Shown piece by piece: positions 20,392-30,516 of a stretch of 64,000 nt of DNA; the first letter of the stretch is position 1, and each line of letters begins with the position of its first letter. The stretch comes from Paroedura picta (Eukaryota > Chordata > Lepidosauria > Squamata > Gekkonidae), in assembly GCF_049243985.1 (NCBI RefSeq), contig NC_135373.1, forward strand, positions 94,731,213-94,795,212. Direction: 5' to 3'. Position numbers and translations under genes: made by a program. Below the pieces are notes generated by a model. That model was given only the letters and a program-made list of their open reading frames with translations. It did not search any database and was not told the DNA's origin.

Positions 20392-20731
20392 GGTGGTATG
20401 GCAGCCAACATGTTGTCTGAAGCTCTGACCATGAGGCTGGGAGTTCAGTCCCAGCAGCCGGCTCAAGGTTGACTCAGCCTTCCATCCTTCCGAGGTCATA
20501 GAATCATAGAATAATTGAGTTGGAAGGGACCTCATGGATCATCTAGTCCAACCTCCTGCATTATGCAGGTTGGTAAAATGAGTACCCAGCTTGCTGGGGG
20601 ATAAAATGGTAATGACTGGGGGAGGGAATGGCAAAACATCCTGCATTTAGTCTGCCAAGAAAACGCTAGAGGGTGTCACCCCCAAGGGTCAGACATGACT
20701 CGATGCTTGCACAGGGGGATACCATTACCTT
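20392..20731 (+). mobile_element. Sauria SINE with a nested CR1 3' end
   Basis: The element is bounded by a perfect 15-bp target duplication, TAATAGCAGGTACAG at 20377-20391 and 20732-20746. It has the Sauria SINE body (tRNA-like B box AGTTCAGTCCC, 'ggctcaaggttgactcagcc', and the Bov-B-like 3' part 'gggtcagacatgactcgatg') and an ACCTTT-type tail. A 70-bp CR1 tail interrupts it at 20497-20566. Confidence 0.92.
20497..20566 (-). mobile_element. CR1 3' end, 70-bp insertion in a Sauria SINE
   Basis: The block starts with the reversed CR1 octamer tail (catagaatcatagaat) and continues 'gttggaagggacctcatgga' and 'tctagtccaacctcctgca'. The short repeat AGGT occurs at both junctions (20493-20496 and 20567-20570). 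Confidence 0.85.
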
Positions 20732-20746
20732 TAATAGCAGGTACAG

Positions 20747-21667
20747 AAATAGTAACATTGTATTTGAAAAATAGTTTGCATCTTCAGCCCACAGCAGAAT
20801 CATTGCATTTGTTTCAAGTAAAGCAGAAGCAAAGCCCAGAAACAAGGTTTGAGAAATCTTGATCTAGCCCTCATCTGCTTTTTTAAAACCCCACCCATCA
20901 GCAGAGTTGCTGTGGAGTGGGGAGGCAGAAATAAAGAAAGCAATGGGGGAAAATGAGTGGGAGGGTATGGATTGCAAGACAGTCGTTCCATCAGACCTAT
21001 GGTTGGGGCCCAGGAAGACCAACAGGAAATGCTGGCCTCACTACTAGAAATTGAAGGATCCACTTTTAAAACTCTGGACTCCCTTGTAATTTAATCAGCT
21101 GTGGTATGCTGTTAATTGATTGTTTTTAATGATGCTGTCATACACCCTAATCTGTATTGGAAGGATGGGATAGAAAATTATTTAGTCAGGCACTGAAACA
21201 ACCATTAGCAGTTTACCTCTGGAAGTAGATCTGTTTATTCTTTATGATTACAGCATACAGTATGCTTCAAAACTCTTCTAAGGGATTGGAAACAATGAAT
21301 TCATATTTTGTAATTAGTTTGCACATTTTATATCCATCAGCATGGTAGCATGGTTTACAGTGTTGCGCAAGATAAAAGGAGCATCTATTTTAAACCTGAA
21401 GATAAGGCTCATGCCAGTTTATCACTTCTCAGACGTATTCAAAGAATGTCATTGCACTCCAGCATATGGGAGGCATGTCAAAGTGATTAAGGAAGAAGGG
21501 CATGGTACTGCTGTTTAGGTTACATGGAATATTACAAGAAAAACAAGACAAGATTTTGGATGATATTTGCAGGGCAATCAAATTATAATGCCAGAGCTAT
21601 ATATATATATAGGCTTTGATATAGTATGTTGCACAATCTTACTGTTTTGCCTTGGGACATGTCATTG
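20747..21667. other. Intergenic, nothing firmly recognised
   Basis: A weak L2-like tail may lie near 21100-21185. The rest is unique-looking DNA with a short AT microsatellite near 21598. Confidence 0.4.
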
Positions 21668-21714
21668 GAGAGCGAGCTTGGTGTACTTGTTAGAAGCGCC
21701 AACTTCTAATCTGG
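21668..21714 (+). repeat. SINE family A head fragment
   Basis: Only the tRNA-like head remains: 'gcgagcttggtgtacttgtt' then 'gccaacttctaatctggg'. It abuts the L2-like fragment that follows. Confidence 0.6.
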
Positions 21715-22280
21715 GGGTGATCTTGAATGCTTTCCTGTCTATAGAATCTCAAGTCATTAGAGTAGCCCAGCTGGCATTTTTCCATCTTTGTCAGACAAGG
21801 CTACTAGTGCCTGAATCTGTCTTAGGAGCAACTAGCCACAGTGAAACAACGGTTACCTCCAGGCTGGATTTCTGTAACTCACTCTATGTGGACCTGCCCT
21901 TGTCCTTGACCTGGAAATTACAGTTGGTGCAAAATGCTAGGGTCCTCACTAGGACACCTTGGAGAACCCATATCCAGCCTGTGCGGAGGCATCTGCATTG
22001 GTTACCAGTTGAATACTGGATCATGTTCAAGATTTTGGTTTGAACTTTTAAGGTCATTTGTACTCTGGGCCTAGAGTACCCAACCCATGCAGATCCTTGT
22101 GCTCTGCAACTCCAAATAGACTGGAGGTCTGCAGGATGTTTGTGTGGTCTCAACCAGGCCCTGGACCCTGCCTGGTGGGATGAGTTCCCAGGAGAGCTGA
22201 GGGCTCTGATGAGGGCTCTGATGGAGCAGTCAAAGCAGGGCCTGCAAGACAGAGCTATTCCGCCAGGCATCTGATTGAGG
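21715..22280 (+). mobile_element. L2-like LINE, 3' coding fragment
   Basis: The plus strand codes the L2-type ORF2 C-terminus: GVILNAFLSIESQV, then [35 protein letters not shown] and HIQPVRRHLHWLPV. The frame breaks after about 22043, but related text continues to about 22275 (tggtgggatgagttcccagg). Confidence 0.85.
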
Positions 22281-22639
22281 CTGGCGGATGGGAGTCTTCC
22301 TGCTCTTTAAAGATATCAGAGGTATCTTTGGAAAGCTACAGTCACTATTGATCTTTAAGATGACCCAAACAACGTTCCAGGTTTGCTTGTTGTTGTTGTT
22401 AGTGGTTATAGTGTTGAACCAGAGGGCAAGTTATTTCAGGTTAAAGCAGCACACAACTAGTGTGTGTGGGTATAGCAAACTGTGTCTGGTCTTCTCAAAA
22501 TCGGTATTTTATCACTGGCTTTATGTTCGAAATATGAAACGTGTTGAACACTGGATAGACATTGAACTGCTCTTTGCAGATGTGACATGTCAGCAAGGCC
22601 TTCGTTCTTTCTGTCTTCGGCTAGATCAGACCATCATAT

Positions 22640-23123
22640 TGACACGACAGTATGCGAGGCGTCGTGCCTACCAACCTTGTACTCTAAGACCAGCCCCCTC
22701 ACGATTCCCCCTCTGACGCAGCCGGTGGGGAAATACTTGCGAGCGGGTAGGTTAGAAGGAGGGGCCGGGCAGCTCCTTGAGAACGTCAGTGAAGCGGCGC
22801 ACGGTCGTGAGGTTTCGCGGCCAATCACAGGCCGCCTTTGTAGGCGAGAGCTCCGCCCCTTGCGTCAGAGAAGGACAAAGTCATTGAGGAAGGGGAACAG
22901 GCGGCCTCTGAGCGAAGTCGCCGGCTGGGGAGCGGACGCGGAGTGGGCGCCGCCATCTTAGAAGGCGAGTTCCTGAGGCGGATTGGTCAGAGGGCGCGCT
23001 TCTCGTTGGATTCGCCCTCGCATTTTCTGGTGTCTCCTGGATAGTAAATCTTTCTCCTTGGGGGTAAAAATTCTGACTGAGGTGGAATCCAGCTAAAATC
23101 ACTTCGGTTTTTCCCACTTGTAG
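22640..23123 (+). promoter_or_regulatory. SLC25A3: SLC25A3 CpG-rich promoter and probable 5' UTR exon
   Basis: The stretch is GC- and CpG-rich against AT-rich flanks. It has a CCAAT box at 22821-22825, an inverted one (ATTGG) at 22982-22986, and a YY1-type motif GCCGCCATCTT at 22949-22959, which in vertebrates often sits just after the start site of housekeeping genes. A possible exon 1 donor is AAG/GCGAGT at 22964/22965, a GC-type site. The acceptor of exon 2 ends at 23123. The start site is inferred, not shown. Confidence 0.75.
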
Positions 23124-23295
23124 GTCCTTGCTGCGGCCGCCATGTTCTCGTCTATCGCGCCGCTTGTGCGGCTCAACCCGTTCCATGCGCCTCATCTGCA
23201 GTTGCAGCAAGAAAGTGCCAGCCTGAGGAAACGTCCGGCCGAGGCCGTGGAGCCGCCGTGCCCTCGGCGGACCCTGACAGCCGCCTCCGTAGATG
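23124..23295 (+). CDS. SLC25A3: SLC25A3 exon 2 (start codon, presequence)
   Basis: The acceptor TTTTCCCACTTGTAG ends at 23123 and the donor GTACAA starts at 23296. Coding begins at 23142 and gives a 51-residue matrix-targeting presequence rich in Arg, Leu and Pro, ending LTAASVD plus one base. That base makes Glu with either exon 3A or 3B. Confidence 0.95.
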
Positions 23296-26200
23296 GTACA
23301 ACGGGGTGGGGGCGGAAACGTGGTTATCTCGGGAGGGGTCTCCTGGGGGACCCGTTTAGATGCTGGGGCCATCGAGGCTTCCTTGTAGGACGAGGAAGGT
23401 CACCGTGGCCTAGGTGCCGTCGAGGCTAACCCCCTTTAATCAGCGGCATTTGTGGGCCTCGTGGAATCCCTTCTGTGCCCTAGTTTTGCCTGAAGCTGTG
23501 GGAGCCTAGGAAGAGCCAGTGGCTCTCTAACCTTGAGGCCTATGCTTTGGATCTGTCTGAGATCTCCTTGGCTTCAAGTCAGAGATCTTTCCACATCAGG
23601 CCACAGAGTGGGTTATGGAAGCTGTACGAGGGAAATCCTTGTTTAATAAAAATTATGCTGGTTCCTGTGGTAACTGGCTCATAATCAGTTACTGTAACGT
23701 GGGCAGCCTGTGTCCAGATGCACAAGGTCACTGAGAATGATACTAGAGCAAGGCACCGGAACACCCTGCTTTATATTGTGGTGTTATAATTGTTACCAGT
23801 CTGCATTTCTGTTTGTGTCAAGGGGTGTACTTGTAGCTTTGTTTTTTTTATTTCTAAGCCCAAATAAGAAATCATAAACTTATCACGATGTGTTCTTTCC
23901 TTAATCATGTTAAGAAGTAAGCTACTTGAGGATCTGTAGAATATGCTTACTAGTCATTCTTAAGAACCAGAAGTTGTTTCTCACTTCTTAAGGATTGGTT
24001 CTTAAAATAAACCCTGAACTCAGTTTTACTGAGTTTTACTAACTAATGCATCAAGTTAGAATTGCTAAAGCACCAGTATGAGATTTTGTTGTACATGTCT
24101 TATTCCATTTTTACTTGATTCGGTATGTGTATTTAGATATTTTCCTCTTTGCTTCTCTGTTCCCAAGCTTAAGGTGGTTCACAAAATTGCTGTTGTACAA
24201 ATAGAATACAGTACCTGTACCAAGTGGTTAGAATCATCCTCATAGAAAATATTTCTTGATAGAAACTTTAGCTTGGGCTACTTGTCAGTTAAACTGATGG
24301 CAGTAGTAGTAATGAAAAGGTGATGGGGCCTTCTGTTCCATTAACAAAAAACCGAGGACCTTCCATTGCTTCCTTTTTGGTGTTGATGGTTAGTGGTCTT
24401 CTGCAGCTGTAGCAACAGAAGTGAAAAATGGAGGCATGCCATAGTTCTGTAGTGTGCAGAGCTTCATAGATGGTTATAAATGGAACCCAAAATATAATAA
24501 TATATGGGCATTTTGTGCTAGAAACCTTAGCAGATTTTTATCCAACACATAAATAACATTTTAAGCATAATGTTATTTATGACTAAACATGCGCTGCTGC
24601 CTTTTCCATATTACTCAAATACACTTTCCAGATAGGAGCAGTAACTGCTAGTCCATAGATCAACACATGATTACATTACTCTTGGCAGTTACTCTTGAAT
24701 CCAGTTGTGAAGCGGTGTATCTAAAGGTGTTATTTCCTTAAAATAGAATGCATTCTTTTATTGTAAAATGACTTTTGTAAAGAAATCCCTGCTTGTATCT
24801 GGGTAAATGTTGACATGGCATTGATTTTGTGAGAATTACAAAACAAAATCTTCAAGCAAAAATGTATAAAACATGCATTCCCTTATGATACAATGTTTCA
24901 TGAATTTCAGGAAGTCAAACAGGGTTCAAGGGGAAAATAAGATGTCAGGTCTACTAAAATATACTGAATGGATAATGAAATGCCACTTTTGCAGGTTGCA
25001 ACTTGTATCTTTCTTTCTTTTTCACTTAAACAGAAGACTATAGCTGTGCATATGGCTCTGGCAGATTCTTCATCCTTTGTGGCCTTGGTGGGATTATTAG
25101 TTGCGGCACAACACACACAGCTTTGGTTCCCTTAGATCTCGTTAAATGCCGAATTCAGGTTTGATTGCATGTTGAAATAGGATGAGTACTATGGTAAAGT
25201 GTGATAATCTTACTAACAAAGGTGGAGCAAGACTTGGATGTCAGTTTCATAGGTTATACATTGGCATGTGAGTTATGTAACAGCATGGTGTGTCTTTTTT
25301 CTGATACAGAAGAATACAGTTGTGAATATGGCTCGCTCAAGTTTTATGCTCTCTGTGGTTTTGGTGGGGTCCTAAGTTGTGGTCTGACACACACAGCAGT
25401 CGTACCTTTGGATTTAGTGAAGTGCCGTATACAGGTTTGTAAGCTACCAAATATTAGAAATTTTGGGTTCTGTTTCTGGAAGTCTTGGGAGTGCATTTTG
25501 GTTTCAACTTGGTAATAGTGCACCCAACAGCTAGTATTATGGGAGAGGGAGGGAAAGTTCTCCCTGTCCCTTTCTGTACCCTGTACATAAGTTTATAGAC
25601 TTTTGTCATGCCCCTGTTAGGTCTTTTTTCTGAACTGAAAAGCCACATACTTTTATTCTTCCCTCTTTCCCAATGATGCATAAATGACTTGTTGTAAATC
25701 CTTTCATTTTAAGCTATTATAAATTTAAAATTTAACTAGGGTGAGAATTAAATGGTAAGAATATGAAAAGTTGAATACTAATAGCTGATACAGATTTCAG
25801 AATGTTTATACCAAGGAATCTAAATAGGTTATGGAGACACATGTGGTTAACTGAAAACTTTTGAAATCATTTAACCATGGTTAAATTGGTGGGGGGATCA
25901 CTGGGGCATGAAATTGGGGTCACTGTGGGTGAGCAGGTAGCTGTGAGTTCCTGCATTGTGCAGGGGGTTAGACTAGGTGACCCTTGAGGTACCTTCCATC
26001 TCTGATTCTTTAGTTAAATGTCTTCAGGGCATGTGTCAAAAGTTTAATGGTAATTGTGCACATTAAGCCTTTTTAATTGATGTGGAATTTTAAAAGGATG
26101 GCTTATAATAAACTGAAAACATTCACTTAGATTTACATGTAGCAGGCTCAGTTGGACATGTTACTGTCTAGGTTACCATTGAAAATAAATATTCTGAATA

Positions 26201-26573
26201 TGTGGACATTGAAGTTTCAATGAGGTGTGGGGATTATTCTCCAGCAAGTGTGCATAGCATTACATCCTTGGCAACTTAAGGAGACATATGAAAATGGTAA
26301 AATGATTGGACAAATAATGGGATTCCAGATTGAATGAGATGTTAAATACTCATCTCTTCTAATTGTGAGTGAACAGTTGCTTGTACTTTTGATAGTGTCA
26401 CTGAAGAATATGGGTGTGCAAAAGTAGCTGTTCTAAAGTGTTAAGGGCTGAACAGCTAGAGCAGTTTCATTCAAGAAGTTTTCTTTGGAAAAGTTGTGTT
26501 CATCTAAAGCTACAGTACAGCCACAATTAAGTGGGAGTAAGTTCTATTGAATCAGTATCTGTTTCTGATTAGT

Positions 26574-26618
<45 letters not shown>

Positions 26619-29600
26619 TTAAGTGTATGTATGTATATGTATATAAGTACATATGTATATTTTATATATTACCTATTTTTATTTTTATACTGCCCTCCCA
26701 AAGGTTCAGGGCAGTGCATAGCAATAACAATAATAACAAAATATGTGATCCAAATATGCATTACAGAATATGTAATCTACTCAGACTGAATTCAGAAAGA
26801 CACCAGAAAGTAAGAGGAAATGTGAAACGGAACAGTCAGTAGTCAGTGGAGGGCAACAGGAGGTAGGAAGGTAGGACCAATATGTATTGGAAGTTTGTAC
26901 TAAGATCTGGACAAGTATATTTTCTTAAATCATACCAGTGTATTAATTTCCTGTATAAGATATTTCAGAATTAGTGAATGGTCTCCCTCAACTGTATATC
27001 TAGGAAAAGTAAACTAAAACTCTATTTCAGCTACTCCCATAGTTCTATGCAGTTTTTTGTACTGCTTATTGCTGTGAAATGTACCAATACGGGGAAATGT
27101 TGTATTCTAGTGATGTGTTGAGGTTTTGAACTTTCCTTATATCCTTTTTCTTTCACACACTGAGATTTCTTCCCTTTAAAAATCCTAAATCCATGCTAGC
27201 CTTTGTGTGTACTAAAATTGTTACTGTTGCTTTAAGATTAAATGTGCCTATTAAAACATTGAGTTCAATATGATATGCTTTATATGTAAAAAATTACATT
27301 ATGTGTTATAGTTTCTGGGTACTTGGAAAACTATAGCTAACTCTGGGGTATCAGCCTCTGTAAGGTGACATACTAACAATTGACTTTCAAATTCATCTAG
27401 GTTGATCCACAGAAATACAAAAGCATTTTCAGTGGATTTTCAGTCACTGTCAAAGAAGATGGTGTTCGTGGCTTGGCTAAGGGATGGGCTCCAACATTTT
27501 TTGGATATTCCATGCAAGGACTCTGCAAGTTTGGGTTCTATGAAATCTTTAAAGTCTTATATGGCAACATGTTGGGGGAGGTAAGCTCTTGTAGCATTCA
27601 GAACCACCTCAACTAGTACTTCAGTGACTATCATATGAACAGTATTAATTTGGGTCTCTAATATTTCTATTTACATAGGAAAATTCATATTTGTGGCGTA
27701 CATCATTGTACCTGGCTGCATCTGCCAGTGCAGAATTCTTTGCTGATATTGCTCTGGCTCCAATGGAAGCGGCTAAGGTTCGCATACAGACCCAGCCTGG
27801 GTATGCTAACACATTGAGGCAAGCAGCTCCAAAAATGTTTGCAGAAGAAGGTGTTTGGGCGTAAGTATTGGCACCACTGAAGACAAGGTTCAAAGGTGCT
27901 TGAGAACTCTGTTGCATGGGGATCAAGCAGGTGATCTGTCTGATAGTTGATGCCAAGTTTAATTACCAATATAATTAAATTGTAGATGATGTTATAAATT
28001 GAAGTACTTCTAATGCCAACATGCTTCCTTAGATCCATCTTTGTTGATGTCTTTTGTGCTGAGTTCTACTTATAGCTTTGGTTCTGAGTAGATCCAGCTA
28101 AGAGGCATTAGCAACTTTATTGTTGTACAGTCAAAGATGCTTGAGTCATTGGCATGTGAGAATAATATACCTGCACTCTTGGCTTTTATGTTCTGATAGA
28201 CATGGCATATGCATGTCATTTCTGCTATCAGGATTTGGCTGAAGTGTGGACACTTTAATTTCTTTGAAGATTAAGTAGGATGGCCTCTGAAAGGGCTGTT
28301 GTGCAGTTATTAAAGTTGGATGTTTTAAAGGTTTTAAATGCCATTTAAGAAGTGACAGCATGCTGCATAGCTTGACCAGAGTGGTCTCTATAAACTTTTA
28401 CTGACTGACTGAATCCTGGTGGCCTTCTAAATGCAGGTGTTACACTAATGTATAAGTTACAGGTATGTCCAATAATTTTTTTTTGTGTATAACACTTGAA
28501 TGGGATTATTTTACATTCATGGCTGTCATAATTTGAAGTAAATATGCTATAAAACATCAGGAAATGGGATTTTATTTTTATCAATTTAAAATATTTTAGT
28601 GTTAACTCCTGCTTGAACAGCCAAGCTTTTCTGCTTGAGGTAAAGACTAGCCACTCTTTATGTCAGGGTTATCACAGTTTCGGAGCTCCTGTCAGAAACA
28701 ACAAAGCATTAGACTGTTTCCTATATAAATTGGGCCCGAGACAATTTCAGTCTTTTCCCAATGCATTCATTCTGCTAGGCTGCCTTAAGACCAACAAAGA
28801 TTTATTCAAGGTGTGAGTTTTTGAGTGCAAGCACTCTTCCTCAGACTAAGAGTGCTTGCTCTCAAAAGCTCACACCTTGAATAAATCTTTGTTGGTCTTA
28901 AAGGTGCTACTTCAGACGACAATCTATTATTGTAAATAGTCAGTCTGAGACTTCCAGTTTCTTGAGCAGATTATCAGACTTTCTAAGCCCAAGACCTCTA
29001 TACAAACATTCATTGCTTTAGACTGTTTGTATACCTAAATTTTCCTAAGTCATGTCTTCTCTTAGCTAGAACTCTGGAGATGCAATCAGAGCTGAGCTGA
29101 AAGTGACAACTTTCTCATTTTCCCAGCCATCCATAGGCCTTGATTGTTACTCTGCATATTTACCAGACTGGTATGTGGGGGTGGGGGATGGTAACTGACA
29201 GAAAGGGGACAGGACTTTTGCCCATCAGTCACAAGACAACAAGTTCCACTGGGACTTTTGGGTTGCATCCAATTTCTGGTAAGCTAGAAGGAAATTTCCA
29301 CATGTATGGATTTGATTGTTCAGATGGTGAGACATTTATGCGTAAACACACCACTGTGAATGTTTCAGAGTAATAATAGAACAGAAGAATAAAACAATCT
29401 ATTTTTCTATTTTAAAGTTTCTATAAAGGTGTTGCTCCCTTGTGGATGAGGCAGATTCCATACACAATGATGAAATTTGCATGTTTTGAACGAACTGTGG
29501 AAGCGCTATACAAATATGTTGTTCCCAAACCAAGAAGTGAATGTTCAAAGTCAGAACAGCTGGTGGTTACCTTTATAGCAGGCTACATTGGTAAGGATTT

Positions 29601-30460
29601 AACAACTTTAGAAATCTGTTGCAGCAAGCATATAGCTCATAAGAATATGTTTATTGAATACCTTGGGTGACCTTGGACTTGTCACAGCCCAGATAGTGTT
29701 CTGATTGAGCAGCCCTGTCAGAAGCGCTCTCAGCCTCACCTGCCTCACAGGGTGTCTGTTGTGGGGAGAGGAAAGGGAAGGTGAATGAATGTAAGCCGCT
29801 TTGAGACTCCTTTGGGTAGAGTAAAGTGGCATATAAGAACCAATTCTTCTCAAAGATTGTTATATGGAATTCTATTTATAGATAGTTCCCCCTGAATCAA
29901 AAGCTTGTGACTAAGACCAAATCTTGAGAAATATGCTTTGTATACTTCCAGATGTATAAATGATTAACACAGTTCAAGAAAATATTGTTCTGTGACTTTT
30001 GGAGCAAATAGCAATGTCTCAGTCTGAAAAGTTGTGAGGCATTCAATGTAGAATCAGACATACATAAAATAAATAGATAATAATTGAATTTATTTTTCTT
30101 TTTTTAAGCTGGTGTTTTCTGTGCCATTGTTTCACACCCTGCTGATTCTGTTGTGTCTGTTCTGAACAAAGAAAAGGGCAGTTCAGCTCTAGAAGTACTG
30201 AAAAGGCTTGGCTTGAAAGGTGAGGATTCAAATGATGGTGGAATTAAGAAAACACATGAACACTACAAATTACTAAAACTCTTCTGTTGTGTTCAACAGG
30301 TGTATGGAAAGGTCTGTTTGCCCGTATCATCATGATTGGTACTCTGACAGCATTACAGTGGTTCATCTATGACTCTGTGAAAGTTTATTTCCGACTTCCT
30401 CGCCCACCTCCACCTGAAATGCCAGAATCTCTGAAGAAAAAGCTTGGGCTCACTGAATAA
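23142..30460 (+). CDS. SLC25A3: Mitochondrial phosphate carrier (PiC), complete coding gene
   Basis: The product brings inorganic phosphate into the mitochondrial matrix with protons, supplying ATP synthase. Coding exons are 23142-23295, then either 25034-25158 (3A) or 25310-25434 (3B), then 27401-27580, 27679-27860, 29418-29590, 30109-30219 and 30300-30460. Phases join cleanly and give about 361 residues, as in human. The first exon codes a presequence starting [14 protein letters not shown]. The three carrier repeats show [16 protein letters not shown] and PADSVVSV at the usual signature sites; the last form is normal for PiC. The C-terminus is [17 protein letters not shown]. The ATG at 23142 lies in a good context (GCCGCCATGT) right after the acceptor. 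An AATAAA hexamer is at 30511. Intron 5 contains a candidate SNORA53 and a long foldback. Confidence 0.98.
23296..25033. other. SLC25A3 intron 2, nothing recognised
   Basis: Unique-looking intron. The GC-rich first 150 bases belong to the promoter island. No repeat or RNA gene is supported. Confidence 0.5.
25034..25158 (+). CDS. SLC25A3: SLC25A3 exon 3A (mutually exclusive)
   Basis: The exon is 125 bases, with acceptor TTCACTTAAACAG and donor GTTTGA. It codes [18 protein letters not shown], then [20 protein letters not shown] and RIQ. This matches the human 3A exon, used mainly in heart and skeletal muscle. It covers the first membrane helix and the first signature motif. Confidence 0.96.
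25310..25434 (+). CDS. SLC25A3: SLC25A3 exon 3B (mutually exclusive)
   Basis: The exon is also 125 bases, with acceptor TTTCTGATACAG and donor GTTTGT. It codes [18 protein letters not shown], then [20 protein letters not shown] and RIQ, matching the ubiquitous human 3B exon. Including both exons would break the frame, since 125 is not a multiple of three. Confidence 0.96.
25893..26020 (+). mobile_element. CR1-type LINE 3' end fragment
   Basis: The block 'gggatcactggggcatgaaa' and then 'cattgtgcagggggttagac' and 'ccttccatctctgattcttt' is the typical CR1 3' region. Confidence 0.75.
26573..26618. repeat. AT/AC compound microsatellite
   Basis: A run of TA dinucleotides is followed by a run of CA dinucleotides, then a degenerate ATGT/ATAT stretch. 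Confidence 0.95.
26683..26750 (-). repeat. L2-like LINE 3' tail
   Basis: The text 'ttatactgccctcccaaagg' then 'ttcagggcagtgcatagcaa' is the reverse of an L2-like 3' terminus. Confidence 0.55.
27401..27580 (+). CDS. SLC25A3: SLC25A3 exon 4
   Basis: The acceptor AATTCATCTAG ends at 27400 and the donor GTAAGC starts at 27581. The exon codes [40 protein letters not shown] and [20 protein letters not shown]: the matrix loop and second helix of carrier repeat 1. Confidence 0.97.
27679..27860 (+). CDS. SLC25A3: SLC25A3 exon 5
   Basis: The acceptor TATTTACATAG ends at 27678 and the donor GTAAGT starts at 27861. The exon codes [20 protein letters not shown], then [20 protein letters not shown] with the second signature motif, and [20 protein letters not shown] plus a split Ala codon. 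Confidence 0.97.
28174..28447 (+). ncRNA. SNORA53: Candidate H/ACA snoRNA, probable SNORA53 homologue
   Basis: In human, SLC25A3 hosts the unusually long (about 250 nt) H/ACA RNA SNORA53. Here the intron can fold as two hairpins. The 5' one is closed by CACTCTT (28174-28180) against AAGAAGTG (28347-28354). It contains an inner stem CTGATAG (28193-28199) / CTATCAG (28225-28231) and a tip stem ACATG / CATGT. Next comes an H-box candidate ACAGCA (28355-28360), fitting ANANNA. A 3' hairpin follows, closed by CTGCAT (28363-28368) and ATGCAG (28431-28436). An ACA box lies at 28442-28444, three bases before the proposed end. The assignment rests on position, length and fold, not on a sequence alignment. 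Confidence 0.5.
28785..28901. repeat. 117-bp foldback, arms about 54 bp
   Basis: The outer arms 28785-28817 and 28869-28901 are exact reverse complements over 33 bases (arm begins TTAAGACCAACAAAG). Inward pairing continues with about two mismatches to a loop of 8-9 bases near 28839-28847. The family also has fragments at 128-245 and 46083-46200. It lies in a transcribed intron. Confidence 0.9.
29418..29590 (+). CDS. SLC25A3: SLC25A3 exon 6
   Basis: The acceptor TTTTAAAG ends at 29417 and the donor GTAAGG starts at 29591. The exon codes [40 protein letters not shown] and [17 protein letters not shown]: the end of repeat 2 and the start of repeat 3. Confidence 0.97.
29661..29850 (+). repeat. 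tRNA-derived SINE (family A), 5'-truncated
   Basis: The body and tail of the family remain (cttgggtgaccttggacttg ... ggcatataagaaccaattct); the tRNA-like head is missing. It lies in SLC25A3 intron 6. Confidence 0.82.
30109..30219 (+). CDS. SLC25A3: SLC25A3 exon 7
   Basis: The acceptor TTTTTTTAAG ends at 30108 and the donor GTGAGG starts at 30220. The exon codes [20 protein letters not shown] and [17 protein letters not shown], with the third, PiC-specific form of the carrier motif. Confidence 0.97.
30300..30460 (+). CDS. SLC25A3: SLC25A3 exon 8 (stop)
   Basis: The acceptor TGTTCAACAG ends at 30299. The exon codes [40 protein letters not shown] and [12 protein letters not shown], with stop TAA at 30458-30460. 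The intron before it is only 80 bases. Confidence 0.97.
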
Positions 30461-30510
30461 GTGCATCATGGACTGATAGCAAAACACTTTATATGTATTA
30501 TGTGTAGGAG

Positions 30511-30516
30511 AATAAA
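30511..30516 (+). terminator. SLC25A3: Polyadenylation signal AATAAA (SLC25A3)
   Basis: Canonical hexamer 50 bases after the stop, followed by T-rich sequence. A second AATAAA lies near 30554. Confidence 0.75.

Larger units (their letters stand above)
25435..27400. other. SLC25A3 intron 3
   Basis: It holds a CR1 3' fragment (25893-26020), an AT/AC microsatellite (26573-26618) and an L2-like tail (26683-26750). The rest is unremarkable. Confidence 0.6.
27861..29417. other. SLC25A3 intron 5
   Basis: The intron holds the candidate H/ACA snoRNA (28174-28447) and the long foldback (28785-28901). The remainder is unremarkable. Confidence 0.6.

Noticed and set aside
22587-23429. Frames of 95-163 codons around the SLC25A3 promoter on both strands
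   Set aside because: They are CpG-island artefacts; only 23142-23295 matches the phosphate carrier.
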